This document shows positions 36,658 through 45,407 of a DNA stretch of 64,000 bases, piece after piece. The notes beneath the pieces were generated by a model. That model was given only the letters and a program-made list of their open reading frames with translations, did not search any database and was not told the DNA's origin. How positions within the stretch are numbered: the stretch's first letter is position 1; each line of letters begins with the position of its first letter. The position numbers and the translations under genes were made by a program. This stretch comes from Bacillota bacterium (GTDB taxonomy: Bacteria > Bacillota > Desulfotomaculia > Desulfotomaculales > VENG01), in NCBI GenBank assembly GCA_009711705.1, contig VENG01000001.1, positions 203,889 through 267,888 of the forward strand, written 5' to 3'.

Positions 36658-38423
36658 CTATCTTCCGGTCCCCTTTCGTCCGGTGCCGGCGGTTCCTTCA
36701 TTAATTGAATGAGCTTGGTCAGGAGCACTTTGGTTTCGGCTGTTGTTTCTCCCAGCAGGCCTGCGATTTCCTGGGCAACTTTCATTTGTTTTTCTATTAC
36801 TTCCTGTGCCCTGTCAATTGTCTGGCCTTTCATTTGGTCTAATTGTTCCTTATGACGCTGTTCTGAGGTTATATCTACAAATATACCCACTACTAATTGT
36901 TCACTTTTTAAAGGAAATATAATTTCGCGGGTAGTTAGCCCGTACTGGGTATAATTTGACAGTACATTCAACAATTGCTGTTCTTGGCGAGCTTTTTGAA
37001 AATGGCCAGGGTCAATGAGGCAATCTAAATTTCTACCAGTTACTTCTTGACCGGTGCATTGAAACATTTCCTTGGCCCGGGGGTTAATTTCTAATATATT
37101 AAGCTTGTTATCTACGATCAAAATTCCATTGGGCATGGAATTTAAAACAACATTGGACATGGATTCTGCCCGTTTACGCATATATGGAATGCACATCTGC
37201 ACTTCAGCTATTCCTTGATAGACTGCTACTGCCTTGTCTCTGCAGGTGTCATAACCACAGGCGCCACAGTTCAATTCGTCTTCGGGGTGGTACTTTCCTG
37301 TCTTGGCTAAAATTTCTTTAATTTCTTCTTGACTGGGGTTTAGGCGTTCCAGGCGCTTGTTTAAGTATTTACGGCGTAGCATGGACGGTGGGAGGAAGAT
37401 CTCTTTAAGTTGTTTCTTACTGTCCTTGTTTAGACGGTGCCTGTTGGAATTAAAGTACTTAATTATTTTTTGTCTTTTTATGAAAACATCAGTTTCGGTA
37501 GCGGTACGCGGTCCTCCAATGCATCCTCCGCTGCATGCCAGTAATTCCATTAATTGGGGTAGGTCAGACTCTCCTTCATTGGATATGTGCTCCAAAAAAC
37601 TGATGCAGTTTTCCAGACCAGTGATGGACGAGATATCTAGATTGAATTTATCTGTCTCCGGGAAAGTGGTGCGTAACATGCCGCCTTCCACCGGAAAGAG
37701 ACGGGCCAAATTAGGAATGGGCTCATCAAAATAGGCCTGTTCGTTTGAGTTTATGTCGATGCCACTTTCTTCAATCCACTCCCAAATCTCATCAAATCCC
37801 AGTACAAAGTCTACAGCGTCTTTAATCCCATGGTTCAAGGACTCGCCTTTTTTTGCGATACAAGGTCCTATAAAAACTACAGGTAAATTATTATTATTTG
37901 CCTTAATATAGCGGCCATGAGCTATCATGGGAGAAACCGAATCAGATAACATGGGTATTAGATTAGGAAAGTGTTTTTCCACCAGGTTTACAATTACCGG
38001 GCAGGCGCTGTCTATTTCCGGCTGATTAGATTCCCTTGTCCTGTGATCACTGGTAATCAGCTCTGCCCCAACCGCTGTTTCCTGAACCAGCTTGAAGCCC
38101 ATTTTCCTCAGCAAACCAGGAAATATCTCAGGATTATCCAGGGGCAAAGAGGCTGCAAAGGACGGGGCAACACTTGCTGCTAAGGGGACAGCGTGCTTTA
38201 ACAAGTACTTCACTTGAGGAATGTCAGATTCAACCTGCTTTGCTTTTTGAGGACATGATAGTACGCATGCACCGTCCATTAAGCAAAAATCATCCAGAAC
38301 TTGGGCGTGTACCTCTTCCTTATTGCCTGTTTTTATGCGTATTGCTTTTACCGGGCACGTGCGAATACACCGGTAGCAGTCGCGACACTTTGCTTGATTA
38401 GTTACTATCCGTCCCATAACCAT
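36654..38423 (-). CDS. sensory-type [FeFe]-hydrogenase with PAS domain
   Basis: N-terminal ferredoxin domain: C13, C16, C19, C23, then C46, C52, C56, where the second motif has Asp49 in place of a canonical Cys. The H-cluster domain has motif 1 DSACP (C140, with Ala139 where catalytic enzymes carry the proton-relay Cys), motif 2 IGPCIAKKGE (C187) and motif 3 ACSGGC (C296, C300). A four-Cys FeS domain follows (C385, C388, C393, C410), then a PAS domain (about 425-540) and a C-terminal helix. The Ala substitution and PAS domain place it with HydS-like group C/D sensors rather than with bulk hydrogenases. It sits between the [2Fe-2S] protein and the phosphatase. Confidence 0.9.
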   Translation of the reverse strand: MVMGRIVTNQAKCRDCYRCIRTCPVKAIRIKTGNKEEVHAQVLDDFCLMDGACVLSCPQKAKQVESDIPQVKYLLKHAVPLAASVAPSFAASLPLDNPEIFPGLLRKMGFKLVQETAVGAELITSDHRTRESNQPEIDSACPVIVNLVEKHFPNLIPMLSDSVSPMIAHGRYIKANNNNLPVVFIGPCIAKKGESLNHGIKDAVDFVLGFDEIWEWIEESGIDINSNEQAYFDEPIPNLARLFPVEGGMLRTTFPETDKFNLDISSITGLENCISFLEHISNEGESDLPQLMELLACSGGCIGGPRTATETDVFIKRQKIIKYFNSNRHRLNKDSKKQLKEIFLPPSMLRRKYLNKRLERLNPSQEEIKEILAKTGKYHPEDELNCGACGYDTCRDKAVAVYQGIAEVQMCIPYMRKRAESMSNVVLNSMPNGILIVDNKLNILEINPRAKEMFQCTGQEVTGRNLDCLIDPGHFQKARQEQQLLNVLSNYTQYGLTTREIIFPLKSEQLVVGIFVDITSEQRHKEQLDQMKGQTIDRAQEVIEKQMKVAQEIAGLLGETTAETKVLLTKLIQLMKEPPAPDERGPEDR

Positions 38424-38465
38424 TTCCCTTCCGTAAAATTAAAGAAAACACCTGATGGTGTTATT

Positions 38466-38834
38466 TTAACGTGATGCCCATGGTGGATCAACTTTCATCG
38501 CTACGTGGGTCTTGAAAATTTGCTCGGCGTTAGCATCATTAACTCCAGTGACTATTTCATCGTTTGCTTTTATAGATACTCCACTGTCACAATGTTCTAA
38601 GCAAAAGGTGCCTTTTACATTTATATATTGCTCCAGGTTAAGATGCCTGGCCATTTCTATGAATTTATTAAGTACATGATAAGAACCGCGCAGGTAGCAT
38701 CCAGTACCCATACAGACGTAGACATCAATAGTTTTTGTATCCTCTGTACTATTCATTTGCGTTACATTTTGATGCGGTGGTTGGCTTTCCTGTTTTGTAG
38801 GTTTTGCCAATCCGTTGATTCCGTTTTGTCTCAT
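38466..38834 (-). CDS. thioredoxin-like [2Fe-2S] ferredoxin
   Basis: The fold is of the NuoE/HydC type, with four ligands C41, C46, C78 and C82 (VCMGTGCYLRG and GTFCLEHC). It starts the sensory hydrogenase operon and is read from a consensus promoter. AGGAGGAG precedes the ATG. It probably passes electrons to or from the HydS-like protein. The first ~30 residues are a poorly conserved extension. Confidence 0.9.
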   Translation of the reverse strand: MRQNGINGLAKPTKQESQPPHQNVTQMNSTEDTKTIDVYVCMGTGCYLRGSYHVLNKFIEMARHLNLEQYINVKGTFCLEHCDSGVSIKANDEIVTGVNDANAEQIFKTHVAMKVDPPWASR

Positions 38835-38899
38835 GCTGCTCCTCCTCGTATTTACTGTGCGAGACCGCTGTGTTATACAGACATACCATTTTATTCATG

Positions 38900-38931
38900 T
38901 AATTACTAATTGTCTTATTAATTAGTAATTA
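38900..38931. promoter_or_regulatory. operator-like inverted repeat overlapping the -10 box
   Basis: A perfect 12-bp arm TAATTACTAATT (38900-38911) faces AATTAGTAATTA (38920-38931), spacer 8. It overlaps the -10 hexamer of the hydrogenase operon promoter, where a repressor would block transcription start. The site does not match the textbook FNR or Rex sequences. Confidence 0.6.
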
Positions 38932-38956
38932 TAATTTTTTACTTTACAAGTGTCAA
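38928..38956 (-). promoter_or_regulatory. consensus sigma-A promoter of the sensory hydrogenase operon
   Basis: TTGACA (38951-38956) and TATAAT (38928-38933) on the minus strand are exact consensus hexamers with a 17-base spacer. The predicted start is about 85 bases before the [2Fe-2S] gene. Confidence 0.85.
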
Positions 38957-39000
38957 GTAGTTTTAAAGTAACGTAAAGTTTTGCTTTAAATATCGAAGAT

Positions 39001-39036
39001 AAAGAAGAGAGGAGCGTATGCTCCTCTCTTCTTTTG
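39001..39036 (-). terminator. terminator of the acs/hdr/met locus
   Basis: A 14-bp perfect stem AAGAAGAGAGGAGC / GCTCCTCTCTTCTT with a GTAT loop lies about 45 bases past the metF stop codon. Confidence 0.85.
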
Positions 39037-39078
39037 GACCTTCACTTATGCCTAAGCTAAACAACTTAATGTTAAGAA

Positions 39079-40005
39079 TCAGTCAACATTCGGCCTGGGA
39101 TAAAGCCCACACCGCTCAACAATTTCCGGTACAACTTCCTCCCATGCAATGGCCATAACATGGAAGCCGTGCACGCCTTTCACATTTTCTTTGATGTAGT
39201 TAATTTGCTCAATAGCCATTTCTATACCCTCACGTTTGGGATCCTCGGCGTTTTTCAGGCGCTCAACCAGTTCATCAGGTACAATCATGCCACTAACGTT
39301 GTTTCCGATGTATTTGGCAGCACGCCAGCTTTTCATGGGGGTTATTCCCGCTAAAATGTGTACCCGCTCGTCAATGCCTCGTTCGCGCACCATTTCCATG
39401 AAACGCTCAAAGCGTTCCATATCAAAGATACACTGGGTTTGTATGAATTCAGCCCCGGCCTCAACTTTTTTCTCCAGGCGATCTACCCGAAATTCAAAGG
39501 GGTCAGCAAACGGGTTGGCTACTGCTCCCACAAAAAAGCGTGGTTCATTCTCTTTAATTTCTTCACCTGAAAAGAACAGTTTTTCATCACGCATTCTACG
39601 CACCAGATGGATAAGCTGCATAGAGTCCACATCATATACATTCTTGCTGGTGGGGTGGTTGCCGAATTTCTGGTGGTCACCCGACAGGCAGAGAAGATTT
39701 CTCATGCCCAAGCTGTAAGCACCAAGTATATCAGCCTGCATGGCAATACGGTTGCGATCACGACAGGTCATTTGTACGATGGGCTCTACACCTTTTTCCT
39801 TGATATGCACACCACCGGCGATACTGGATATGCGCACGATGGCAGTTTGGCTGTCAGTAATGTTTGCTGCGTCAACGTAGTCTACCAGCATTTCGGCATG
39901 GTGCTTCATGCCGTCGCCGGATGCGTGTTTTGGTGGACCTATTTCCGCTGTGACGGCAAATTTACCGCTGTTTAAGACCTTTTCGAGTTTGCTCTCGGTT
40001 TTCAA
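39079..40005 (-). CDS. metF: methylenetetrahydrofolate reductase
   Basis: The 308-residue TIM-barrel flavoprotein reduces methylene-THF to methyl-THF, the methyl donor for AcsE. Signature segments are VTAEIGPPKHASG, the MTCRDRN segment and FIQTQCIFD. Start and stop overlap metV by four bases (ATGA), so MetF and MetV are made together, as in acetogens such as Moorella. The electron source is probably the HdrA2-MvhD2 module just upstream in the operon rather than NADH alone. Confidence 0.94.
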   Translation of the reverse strand: MKTESKLEKVLNSGKFAVTAEIGPPKHASGDGMKHHAEMLVDYVDAANITDSQTAIVRISSIAGGVHIKEKGVEPIVQMTCRDRNRIAMQADILGAYSLGMRNLLCLSGDHQKFGNHPTSKNVYDVDSMQLIHLVRRMRDEKLFFSGEEIKENEPRFFVGAVANPFADPFEFRVDRLEKKVEAGAEFIQTQCIFDMERFERFMEMVRERGIDERVHILAGITPMKSWRAAKYIGNNVSGMIVPDELVERLKNAEDPKREGIEMAIEQINYIKENVKGVHGFHVMAIAWEEVVPEIVERCGLYPRPNVD

Positions 40006-40673
40006 TCTATCATCACATCCTCCCTGGCAGCCCGGCGCGGGCCGCCATCACGAGATTTGGACCAATCCTTGGGAGGCTGGTACTCCATCAATTTGTCGAG
40101 CTTACCCAGGGCTTTCATGCGGTCGTAGATAAGTTGCCAGGCACAGTCCATATCTTTGCTGATTTCACACTTGCCGTACTGGGATCCGCCACAGGGCCCG
40201 TTCAGGATACTCTTGGAGCATCGAATGATGGGGCATATGCCGCCTGTACGGTGCAAAACGCAGTCGCCGCAGAGACCGCACCGCTCCTCCCACTCGCCAT
40301 GGTTTAACGAGCCGCCGATAAAGTTGGTATTCAGGGCAGGTACTACCCATTTATCGGAAAAGCGCTCTGCCACATACTGTACCCCTACTCCACAGGCCAG
40401 AGAGATAACGGCATCAACATCTTTTACGTAACTTTCCAGGGTTTCAATATATTCAGGGTCACATTGGCGCGTGGCCACGAAAGTAACTGTTTCCAGAGGC
40501 TTATTTTCTAACCTCCGCTTGATGCGAAGAGAAGCAGCTAACACCTCTGTTTCCTTCTCTCCGCCTGCAAGGCAGACAGTGACGCATCCTGCACAGCCCA
40601 CCAACAGTACTTTGTTACAGTCTTCGATCATCGAGGCAATATCCTGAATAGATTTTTGCTGGGCTATTATCAT
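40002..40673 (-). CDS. metV: MetV, zinc/iron-sulfur partner of MetF
   Basis: The 223-residue protein belongs to the MTHFR C-terminal/MetV family, with Cys-rich GCAGCVTVC near residue 28, CDPEYIETL, and a distal cluster RCGLCGDCVLHRTGGICP. It binds MetF and is needed for electron transfer to methylene-THF. It overlaps both mvhD2 upstream and metF downstream by four bases. No fused domains. Confidence 0.9.
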   Translation of the reverse strand: MIIAQQKSIQDIASMIEDCNKVLLVGCAGCVTVCLAGGEKETEVLAASLRIKRRLENKPLETVTFVATRQCDPEYIETLESYVKDVDAVISLACGVGVQYVAERFSDKWVVPALNTNFIGGSLNHGEWEERCGLCGDCVLHRTGGICPIIRCSKSILNGPCGGSQYGKCEISKDMDCAWQLIYDRMKALGKLDKLMEYQPPKDWSKSRDGGPRRAAREDVMID

Positions 40674-41098
40674 GCTGTGTCACCTTCTTTCTGATTCAGG
40701 GGAGTGGGACCAAGTTCACGAATGCGATCGGTCATTTCGGTTACAATTTCAGCAAACCGCTGTCCTTGGGCAGCCGATAGGTTGAAGAAATCCAAGCGGT
40801 CTCCACCAAAACCAATTTCCTCTAATATATTTTTGACCATATTTACGCGTTTTTTGGCGCGTATATTTCCCTTAAGGAAGTGGCAGTCACCTTCCATACA
40901 TCCTGCGACAAACACACCGTCAGCACCGTCCTCAAAGGTCTTAAGAAGTACGCGGTGGTCAATGGTACCAGTGCATGGCATTTCGATAATTCTTACCGTT
41001 GAAGCATACTGTAGTCTCATGGAACCTGCCAGGTCCGCAGCTGAGTATGCTCAGTAGTGACAGCAGAATGCAACAATTCTAGGTTCAAATTCAGCCAC
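40670..41098 (-). CDS. mvhD: MvhD/FlxD-type iron-sulfur subunit, putative selenoprotein (Sec16)
   Basis: Read from GTG at 41098 (AAGGAGG overlaps the end of hdrA2), the frame is FCCHY-UGA-AYSAADLAG, then continues MRLQYASTVRIIEMPC to the end. The UGA (41051-41053) falls where the paralogue at 47378-47818 has Cys in [13 protein letters not shown]. The sequence past it is conserved MvhD (GCMEGDCHF, KKRVNMVKNIL), so the UGA is most likely selenocysteine and not a start of a shorter gene. The protein is predicted to carry electrons between HdrA2 and MetFV. 142 residues. Confidence 0.82.
41003..41051 (-). promoter_or_regulatory. putative bacterial SECIS in mvhD2
   Basis: Right after the UGA, AGCATACT (41044-41051) can pair with AGTATGCT (41003-41010). 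Inside, GGACCT pairs imperfectly with GGTTCC around the loop GGCA, located 21-24 bases past the UGA. This is the distance at which SelB recognises an apical loop in bacterial SECIS elements. Confidence 0.5.
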
Positions 41099-41099
41099 C

Positions 41100-44000
41100 T
41101 TAACGCACCTCCTTATATAGCGAATCTACCATGTTCATGAGCATAACATCTTTATAACTTTGCAAGGTGATGGCTTTATTGGGACATTCACCTGCGCAGC
41201 TGCCGCAACCTTGACAGAGCACTGCTTCGATCTCGGCCGCGTAGTTTTTGATACGCGGTGCGCTAAAGGGACAGAGACGCACACAAGTCAGGCAAGCCGC
41301 ACATTTATCCGGTTGAACAACGGCTACCACACCTGAGGATTCCAGGGAATCCTTACTCAATATGGTGAGAGCCCTACCTGCTGCAGCCTTAGCCTGGGCA
41401 ACATTCTCTTCCATGGACTTGGGCCCATGCGCGAGACCGGCAATGAAAACACCATCTGCTGCCGTATCCACGGGACGAAGCTTCATGTGTGCTTCAAGGA
41501 AGAAGCCGTCAGCGTTAAGGGGGACTTTAAACATACGGTTCATTTGTTCGTTGTCTTCAGGTGCCAGTATAGCGGCTGCCAGCCCTACGGCGTCGGCTTC
41601 AATAATAATTGGCTCACCGAGGACATGGTCAGTGACTGTCACTTGTAGGCTGTTGCCGGCGGCCTCCACTTTGGGTTTATCCTCGGCATTGTAACGAACA
41701 AAGATAACTCCTTTTTGCCGGGCCTGGCGATAGTTTTCTTCGTAAAAACCGTACGTCCGGACATCGCGGTAAAGAACAAATACATTAACGTCCGGGTTAA
41801 TTTCCTTCAAGTGCAGTGCCAGTTTTACAGACTTGTTGCAGCATACACGACTGCAGTATGGCCGCTCAGCATCCCTGGAACCTACACACTGTATTAAGAC
41901 AATATTTTTTGCCTGTGTTACCTTGGGGTCGTTAGCAGCTATAGCTTCTTCCAGCTCCAGCTGGGTGAATACGGCGTCGTGTTCGCTATACAGGTATTCT
42001 GTAGGCTTGTATTCCTGACCGCCAATGGCTACCACGGTAACACCATGCTCTACAATATCACCGTTGGTCAGAGTGGTTTTAAAGTTCCCTACATAGCCGG
42101 ACGCTTCAGATACTCCAGTGCCTGTAGATACTTCTATGTTGTCGCTGGACTCAACCTTATTAATTAAGTCTGCCACAAATGCTTGCACATCTTCACCCTT
42201 AAAACCTTGCTTAATGCGCAGGGCATTGCCACCCAGTTTATCTGATTTTTCGATAATATGAACGCTATAACCCTGCTCTGCCAGGCTGATGGCATTGCTC
42301 ATGCCGCTTACGCCGCCACCGATTACCAGAACCTTGGGATTTACCTGTACAGACATCTGTTTTACCGGCTCTAAAAGGGCAGCTTTAGCTACAACCATTT
42401 TAACCAGGTCCTTAGCTTTCTCTGTAGCCTTTTCCGGCTCATTCATGTGGACCCAGGAACACTGGTCACGTATATTAGCCATTTCAAAGAGGTAGGGGTT
42501 AAGGCCTGCCTCCCGCATGGTTTCCTGGAACAGGGGTTTATGGGTACGGGGACTGCACGAAGCAACAACCACCCGGTTCAGCTGGTGTTCTTCAATCGCT
42601 TCTCTGATCGATGCTTGGCTATCCTGAGAGCAGACATAAAGGTACTCGCCTGCGTACGCAACGTTAGGCAGGTCTTTAGCGGTTTCTACTACTCCGGGGA
42701 CATTCACAGTGCTTCCGATATTCACACCGCAATGGCAGACAAATACGCCGATACGTGGATCTTCTTCGCTGACATCTTTTTCAGGTGGGAACTCTACTTC
42801 CTTGATCATGGTACCGCGCACATCACCCAGGAGGCTCGCAGATGCTCCTGCCGCAGCACTGGCTGATAAAACGGTTTCCGGAATGTCCTTGGGACCACCG
42901 AAAGCACCGGCAACGTAAATCCCTTCTTTAGAGCTGTTCACTCCGGTCATAGGCTCTGTTTCTGCGAAACCAAATTGGTTGAGTTCTAAGCCCAGCTTTT
43001 TGCCCAGCTCAATAACACTGGGGGCCGGCTCAAGACCAACGGAAAGCACAACCATATCAAATTCTTCATTGTGTAATTCGCCTTTTTCATCTGCATACCT
43101 GATGGTTAGTTCTTTACTTTCTTCATTCACTTCGGAAATTTTAAAAATCCGTGAGCGTATAAAGTTCACGCCCTGCTCCTCACGGGCCCGGTCATAATAC
43201 TTTTCAAAGTCTTTACCGTAAGTGCGCATATCCATGAAGAAAATAGAAGTATCAAGGTCGTCTTTGCTGTGTTCTTTAGCAATTACGGCCTCTTTGATGG
43301 CGTACATGCAGCAAACAGATGAACAGTAGCCATTTTCTATGCGGCAGTTACGGGAACCAACACACTGTATCCAAGCGATTTTACGAGGCTCTTTACCGTC
43401 GTAAGGCCGCTGCAGGTGTCCCCCATATGGTCCCGATGCACTGAGAATACGTTCGAATTCCAGGCTGGTAACAACATTAGGAAATTTACCATAGCCGTAG
43501 TAATCGAGATCAGTGGGATCGAATTTTTCGAATCCAGGACATAGAATGACGGAACCAACTTCAATATCAATGGTTTCATCCTGCATCTCGTGATCAATGG
43601 CGTCTGCCTGGCATACTTCCAGACATTTGCCACATGCCTTAGACTTCTTCATCTTTAAGCACTTACCCGGATCAATGGCATATGCATTTGGATATGCCTG
43701 GGCATAAGATTTGTAGATGGCCTTACGCTTGCCCAGTCCCTGGTTAAACTCATCATCCACCTTAACAGGACACTCTTCGGCGCAAGAGCCACAGCCGGTA
43801 CATTTATTAGGATCAACGTACCGGGCTTTCTTTTGAATACTGACTCTAAAATTTCCCGGCTCCCCTTCAACTTCACTCACTACTGAATTGGTTAGTGTTT
43901 CAATGTTCAGGTGTCTCCCGCATTGAACTAGTTTGGGAGATAGAATACACATGGAACAATCATTGGTTGGAAATGTTTTGTCCAGCATGGGCATTGCGCC

Positions 44001-44126
44001 GCCAATAGCTGGTGATTGCTCCACAAGATACACGTAATAGCCGGATTCGGCCAGGTCCAGAGACGCCTGTATGCCCGCAATCCCTGCTCCTACAACCATC
44101 ACAGCCCCGACTTTACCAGAACTCAT
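41100..44126 (-). CDS. hdrA: heterodisulfide reductase subunit A-like flavoprotein
   Basis: The ATG at 44126 matches the start of the paralogue at 50870; a longer reading frame upstream is ignored. It has an FAD site (VMVVGAGIAGIQASL), the HdrA Cys motif NDCSMCILSPKLVQCGRH, four-cluster ferredoxin pairs (CTGCGSCAEECP; CGKCLEVCQ), a second FAD-type domain, and a C-terminal two-cluster region (CAACLTCVRLCP, CQGCGSCAGECP). HdrA flavin is the bifurcation site in this family. The next gene (mvhD2) starts one base before its stop ends. About 1008 residues, same plan as the second copy. Confidence 0.93.
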   Translation of the reverse strand: MSSGKVGAVMVVGAGIAGIQASLDLAESGYYVYLVEQSPAIGGAMPMLDKTFPTNDCSMCILSPKLVQCGRHLNIETLTNSVVSEVEGEPGNFRVSIQKKARYVDPNKCTGCGSCAEECPVKVDDEFNQGLGKRKAIYKSYAQAYPNAYAIDPGKCLKMKKSKACGKCLEVCQADAIDHEMQDETIDIEVGSVILCPGFEKFDPTDLDYYGYGKFPNVVTSLEFERILSASGPYGGHLQRPYDGKEPRKIAWIQCVGSRNCRIENGYCSSVCCMYAIKEAVIAKEHSKDDLDTSIFFMDMRTYGKDFEKYYDRAREEQGVNFIRSRIFKISEVNEESKELTIRYADEKGELHNEEFDMVVLSVGLEPAPSVIELGKKLGLELNQFGFAETEPMTGVNSSKEGIYVAGAFGGPKDIPETVLSASAAAGASASLLGDVRGTMIKEVEFPPEKDVSEEDPRIGVFVCHCGVNIGSTVNVPGVVETAKDLPNVAYAGEYLYVCSQDSQASIREAIEEHQLNRVVVASCSPRTHKPLFQETMREAGLNPYLFEMANIRDQCSWVHMNEPEKATEKAKDLVKMVVAKAALLEPVKQMSVQVNPKVLVIGGGVSGMSNAISLAEQGYSVHIIEKSDKLGGNALRIKQGFKGEDVQAFVADLINKVESSDNIEVSTGTGVSEASGYVGNFKTTLTNGDIVEHGVTVVAIGGQEYKPTEYLYSEHDAVFTQLELEEAIAANDPKVTQAKNIVLIQCVGSRDAERPYCSRVCCNKSVKLALHLKEINPDVNVFVLYRDVRTYGFYEENYRQARQKGVIFVRYNAEDKPKVEAAGNSLQVTVTDHVLGEPIIIEADAVGLAAAILAPEDNEQMNRMFKVPLNADGFFLEAHMKLRPVDTAADGVFIAGLAHGPKSMEENVAQAKAAAGRALTILSKDSLESSGVVAVVQPDKCAACLTCVRLCPFSAPRIKNYAAEIEAVLCQGCGSCAGECPNKAITLQSYKDVMLMNMVDSLYKEVR

Positions 44127-44567
44127 GGCATCACATCCATCCTTTTGGAGTACACCGCCTCGGTACGGTGTCGATGTGTAAACTTGTGTTAAAAAATCGA
44201 TACCCTCTCCACTCTCCACTGTGTTGCTAAAAAACTCCTTCGGTACCCAAATCATTAGCTGTGATGACGAACTGGCTGGAATATATAATAACATTCTCAG
44301 GTGTGGTTCCCGGAATAAGTGACCAAAACCAGAAAATTTAAACTTTATTTCACGGGCCATTCCCGGGAATGACGATATGTTTATTCGCTATGGGTACCTT
44401 CCGCGCTAGTCTGATGATGAAGAAATGGTATATGTGTCAGACTATTGCGGAAATTGTTATTCCTTAAATGGCCGGAACTGGTTCCGGCCATTTAAGGTCA
44501 AAATTTATAGCAGTAACGGGTTTCGAAAACATTAAAATAGAAACCCATTTGCATTAACTCACTTAAT
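44127..44567. other. 441-base leader/intergenic region between flxA and hdrA2
   Basis: It contains the 17-bp inverted repeat at 44462-44497 near the end of flxA, and AT-rich sequence near 44280-44295 (TATATATT on minus) that might be a -10 region. The minus frame happens to stay open upstream of hdrA2 but has no start signal. A separate promoter for hdrA2-mvhD2-metVF is possible. Confidence 0.45.
44462..44497. terminator. 17-bp perfect inverted repeat after flxA
   Basis: CCTTAAATGGCCGGAAC pairs exactly with GTTCCGGCCATTTAAGG around TG. On the minus strand it is followed by GAATAACAA, a weak T-run, so termination may be partial. It could set the ratio of flx to hdrA2/met transcripts. Confidence 0.6.
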
Positions 44568-45407
44568 TTAATACTCGTTGGGAAGCTCTAAAAGCTGCGC
44601 CCTGGTAAATACAGGACCATCTTTACATACATATTGGCTTCCAACGTTACATCTACCGCACATACCGATACCGCACTTCATCCTGTTTTCCAAAGACATA
44701 ATGGTCTGCTCAGGCTTGAAGCCCAGTTTTTCCAGTACGGGCATAGTGAATTTAATCATCACCGGAGGTCCACAAATGATGGCAACGGTGTTTTCTGCAC
44801 TGGGGGCAACCTCTTCAACCACTGCAGGAATAAAGCCTACTCTACCGTCCCAGCCATCTGCAGGCCTGTCAATGGTTTGGACAAGGTTAATGTCGGAACG
44901 GCTTTCCCACTCAGCAAGCTCCTCTTTATATAGCAGCAAACCGGGGTTTCTGGCACCGTAGATTACCGTCAAGTCGCCAAAATCTGCACGGTTATCGGGG
45001 TGCAAGATGTACGTTGACAGTGCACGCAGTGTGGTGAAAGCAAAACCACCGCCGATAACCACCAGATTCTTGCCTTTCAAATCTTCCATCGGAAAACTAT
45101 TTCCCAGAGGACCGCGCACTCCTACGGTAGCGCCTTCTTCTATAAGATGCAGTGCGGTGGATACTACCCCCACCTTGGCCACGGAAAATTTCAGTTGGCC
45201 TTTTTCAGTCGGGGACGAAGCAATACCAAAGGGAGCCTCACCTTTACCAAAGACACATAGCTCTGCAAATTGTCCGGGTGTATAGGCAAAACTTTTTTCG
45301 TCTTCCTCGCTTTGAAACTCCAGGGTAAAGGTATGAATTAATTTATCCTCGGTCTCTGTAAAGTTCTTAACCAGCTTCATTGGTAGCGGCAGATAAGGAT
45401 TATTCAT
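44568..45407 (-). CDS. flxA: FlxA-type FAD/NAD(P)-binding subunit
   Basis: The ferredoxin-reductase-like fold has an FAD-binding region (APFGIASSP), NAD(P) site (VVIGGGFAFTTLRAL) and a C-terminal [2Fe-2S] motif CGIGMCGRCNVGSQYVC. It resembles sulfhydrogenase gamma/AsrB proteins and the FlxA of the Flx-Hdr complex, which oxidises NADH. It overlaps flxB by one base. Together with FlxB, FlxC and MvhD it should feed electrons to HdrA. Confidence 0.9.
   Translation of the reverse strand: MNNPYLPLPMKLVKNFTETEDKLIHTFTLEFQSEEDEKSFAYTPGQFAELCVFGKGEAPFGIASSPTEKGQLKFSVAKVGVVSTALHLIEEGATVGVRGPLGNSFPMEDLKGKNLVVIGGGFAFTTLRALSTYILHPDNRADFGDLTVIYGARNPGLLLYKEELAEWESRSDINLVQTIDRPADGWDGRVGFIPAVVEEVAPSAENTVAIICGPPVMIKFTMPVLEKLGFKPEQTIMSLENRMKCGIGMCGRCNVGSQYVCKDGPVFTRAQLLELPNEY

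Noticed and set aside
40670..41020. Short MvhD starting at the internal ATG at 41020
   Set aside because: The upstream frame contains the conserved Cys-rich N-terminus and an ideal ribosome site; only the UGA interrupts it.
44127..44360. N-terminal extension of hdrA2 by 78 codons
   Set aside because: No start signal, no similarity to the paralogue, and the ATG at 44126 aligns with the hdrA start at 50870.
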